This document shows positions 62,541 through 64,000 of a stretch of 64,000 nucleotides of DNA, one piece after another. The DNA comes from Vibrio sp. Isolate32. GTDB taxonomy: Bacteria; Pseudomonadota; Gammaproteobacteria; Enterobacterales; Vibrionaceae. The notes below the pieces were generated by a model, which saw nothing but the letters and a program-made list of their open reading frames with translations, was not told where the DNA came from and ran no database searches. Numbering within the stretch: position 1 is the first letter of the stretch; the number at the start of each line of letters is the position of its first letter. The position numbers were made by a program, and so were the translations under genes. The DNA is taken from NCBI RefSeq assembly GCF_022397955.1, contig NZ_JAKEUQ010000003.1:134373-198372 (forward strand). Direction: 5' to 3'.

Positions 62541-64000
62541 TTATTTAAATTTTCTACGGAACCCTAACAGACCAAGTACAGTCAAAGTTAACCAACCCAG
62601 GCTACCACCTTGACGATCAACTTTCTCAGTATCAGTACTGCGAGTTTGAATATCAGCTTTGGTTGCACCAGCAATAGGAACAAGCTTAACCGCTACCACC
62701 TCTTCTACTGCGTTAGATGACGCGCCACCACAGTATGAGTTGTGAGACGTTGTATCATACGCTTGTGCCTTACCACCCACTGTACACTTAATTGCAGTAG
62801 CAGAGATAACCCCCGCATCATTAATGTCTGTTGCATCTATGATTCGGAAATAGTTATTTGCGTCAGAGTAGTCTTGACCATCGGCGTTCGCCCCATTGGT
62901 TAAGTCATCAAGCCACCAAGCTTGATTATTAAATACTGCGTCAACTCTTACATTATTTGGAGCCTCGACAGAGTAAGGGTAAATAAAACCACGATGTCTA
63001 CGTTCACTACCGTCAACTTCACGAGTCGTTTCCGCATCAATCTGGCCTACAAATTCATTGTAGTTATTTACGGCTTTAGCTTCGCCACTTGAGCCACTAA
63101 AGAAAATCCCGCCAGACAAGAAAGTTGCTGTTGGGTTTTTCGCATCCGTTACAACAAAAATCTTATTCCCTGCGCTGCCATTTTCCGGAACATAGCCATT
63201 ACGTTTGGCATAACCAACTGCGAACAAGTTGTCGTTGATATCAGTCGCGACAGAATTACTGTATCTAGCATCGTCTTTCGATGAACCAGACTTAACCTCT
63301 GCACCGCTAATCTGTGTGGTTGTCCATGTTGCGCTAGTAAGATCTAATGAACTACTCACAAATACACTAGCATTCATGTCTTGTAGATCACCATTACCAT
63401 CTGCAGTATTATAGCCAACACCATAAAAAACAGACTTTGATTCAACGATTGAACGCATACTACCTTGGGCAAAATAATCCCCTTGTCTAGCATCACCGGT
63501 GCGAATCCAATCAATTTCTTTGGTTGCCGTTCCGTCCCAAATTGCCGCCTTTGAACTAAACGTTGTATCCGAAGTACCGGTACTAGAACCTTTCGTAGAC
63601 ACACTACCTACATTGTAAACAGTGCCGTTACTTGCTTTAATCGCGTGCCACGCACGAGTTTCCGAGGTACCATCTGGAGCTACGGAATCGGTGTGAAGCG
63701 CATTATTACGAATATCACCCTCAGATTTAACCCCCAAAGGCTCAACTTCTAAGGCATCGTTAACGTAAAGTGAATTAATAACAGTATTTCTATTATCGAA
63801 TGTATCACCACCTTCAACAAACGCTTTTGCATTTACATAACTTAGGTCGTTTCTTTCTTTGCTCCAAGTATCATTCCAACGTTTTTCCGCCCAACTCTGA
63901 CAAGTTGAATACCTTAACTCTCGGTAGCAGTAGTTTTCAAAATCTATAAACTCTTGAATGTATTGAAAAGGTGCATCCATAGCGAAAGGCACTTCTTCGC
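62541..64000 (-). CDS. DUF3466-type surface/exported protein with GlyGly-CTERM tail (5' end outside)
   Basis: At least 486 residues, running off the right edge, so the start codon and probable signal peptide are not visible. It is Ser/Thr/Asn/Asp-rich with repeated segments like EAKAVNNYNEFVGQI and YFRIIDATDINDAGVISA, as in the DUF3466 family (extracellular, HAF-repeat-like). The end, RQGGSLGWLTLTVLGLLGFR then RKFK, is a GlyGly-CTERM signal recognised by rhombosortase in vibrios, which processes proteins for secretion or surface display. Two cysteines (IKCTVGG and YCGG) near the end may form a disulfide. The neighbour rmf is on the same strand. Confidence 0.85.
   Translation of the reverse strand, partial: EEVPFAMDAPFQYIQEFIDFENYCYRELRYSTCQSWAEKRWNDTWSKERNDLSYVNAKAFVEGGDTFDNRNTVINSLYVNDALEVEPLGVKSEGDIRNNALHTDSVAPDGTSETRAWHAIKASNGTVYNVGSVSTKGSSTGTSDTTFSSKAAIWDGTATKEIDWIRTGDARQGDYFAQGSMRSIVESKSVFYGVGYNTADGNGDLQDMNASVFVSSSLDLTSATWTTTQISGAEVKSGSSKDDARYSNSVATDINDNLFAVGYAKRNGYVPENGSAGNKIFVVTDAKNPTATFLSGGIFFSGSSGEAKAVNNYNEFVGQIDAETTREVDGSERRHRGFIYPYSVEAPNNVRVDAVFNNQAWWLDDLTNGANADGQDYSDANNYFRIIDATDINDAGVISATAIKCTVGGKAQAYDTTSHNSYCGGASSNAVEEVVAVKLVPIAGATKADIQTRSTDTEKVDRQGGSLGWLTLTVLGLLGFRRKFK

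Noticed and set aside
1-64000. CRISPR arrays, tRNA or rRNA genes, prophage, complete insertion sequences
   Set aside because: None was recognised on reading; no regularly spaced repeats, cloverleaf genes or transposase frames were seen.

Overview
The window looks like chromosome 1 of a Vibrio (Splendidus/Harveyi-like gammaproteobacterium). Evidence includes Vibrio-type families (DUF2960, DUF3634, DUF3466 with a GlyGly-CTERM tail), the ccoNOQP-ccoHIS-fnr-uspE-ttcA order, tandem potD paralogues, a NosP/VpsS-like pair and the matP-lonH-fabA-rmf block. Base composition is moderately AT-rich and uniform. Three exact matS sites, the matP gene and a full 28-bp dif-like site at 55995-56022 place the window in the Ter macrodomain, across the replication terminus. 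Species is not determinable from the sequence alone.

Layout. 1-1.9 kb is a decayed patch: the 3' end of a group II intron, azlD, an azlC stump, a cysteine-desulfidase-like (UPF0597) pseudogene and a DauR/YheO stump. 1.9-5 kb: a fatty acid hydroxylase-family membrane protein, a DTW-domain tRNA modification enzyme, nagK and a DUF2960 protein. 5.2-13.8 kb: molybdenum cofactor genes (mobB-moeA fusion, mobA), a tungstate-type ABC transporter (tupCBA) and a divergent sigma-54 response regulator with its histidine kinase. 14-20.6 kb: two chemoreceptors, a wrecked mscS gene and the ABC-F gene ybiT. 20.9-22.6 kb: a decayed cydA-cydB pair with intact cydX, and a doxX remnant. 22.6-32.9 kb: fdhD, DUF3305/DUF3306 genes and a formate dehydrogenase operon. 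33.2-43 kb: cobB, potABCD2D1, a membrane protein, a Bax-like glucosaminidase, a DUF2987 protein and ttcA. 43.2-52.2 kb: uspE, fnr, ccoSIH and ccoNOQP (cbb3 oxidase). 52.5-55.8 kb: a small membrane protein and the nosP-vpsS pair. 56-64 kb: dif, a DUF2971 gene, an HDOD protein, small proteins, matP, lonH, fabA, rmf and the 3' part of a DUF3466 gene.

How the genes work together. The block at 5-33 kb reads as one metabolic unit: oxyanion import (tup), cofactor making (moeA/mobA/mobB), cofactor sulfuration (fdhD), and a Tat-exported, cysteine-type formate dehydrogenase with its chaperone, Fe-S and cytochrome subunits. I found three -24/-12 promoters, upstream of tupA, the DUF3305 gene and the fdh operon. 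A matching palindrome (GGACA-N3-TGTCGC) lies near two of them and a weaker version near the third. The only sigma-54 activator in the window (GAFTGA-containing) sits beside one of these sites, so it is a good candidate master regulator of the unit. This is inferred from sequence and is the most interesting signal in the window.

Decay is notable: azlC, UPF0597, dauR, mscS, cydA/cydB and doxX are all broken by frameshifts, stops or deletions, while adjacent respiratory genes (cbb3 oxidase, formate dehydrogenase) are intact.
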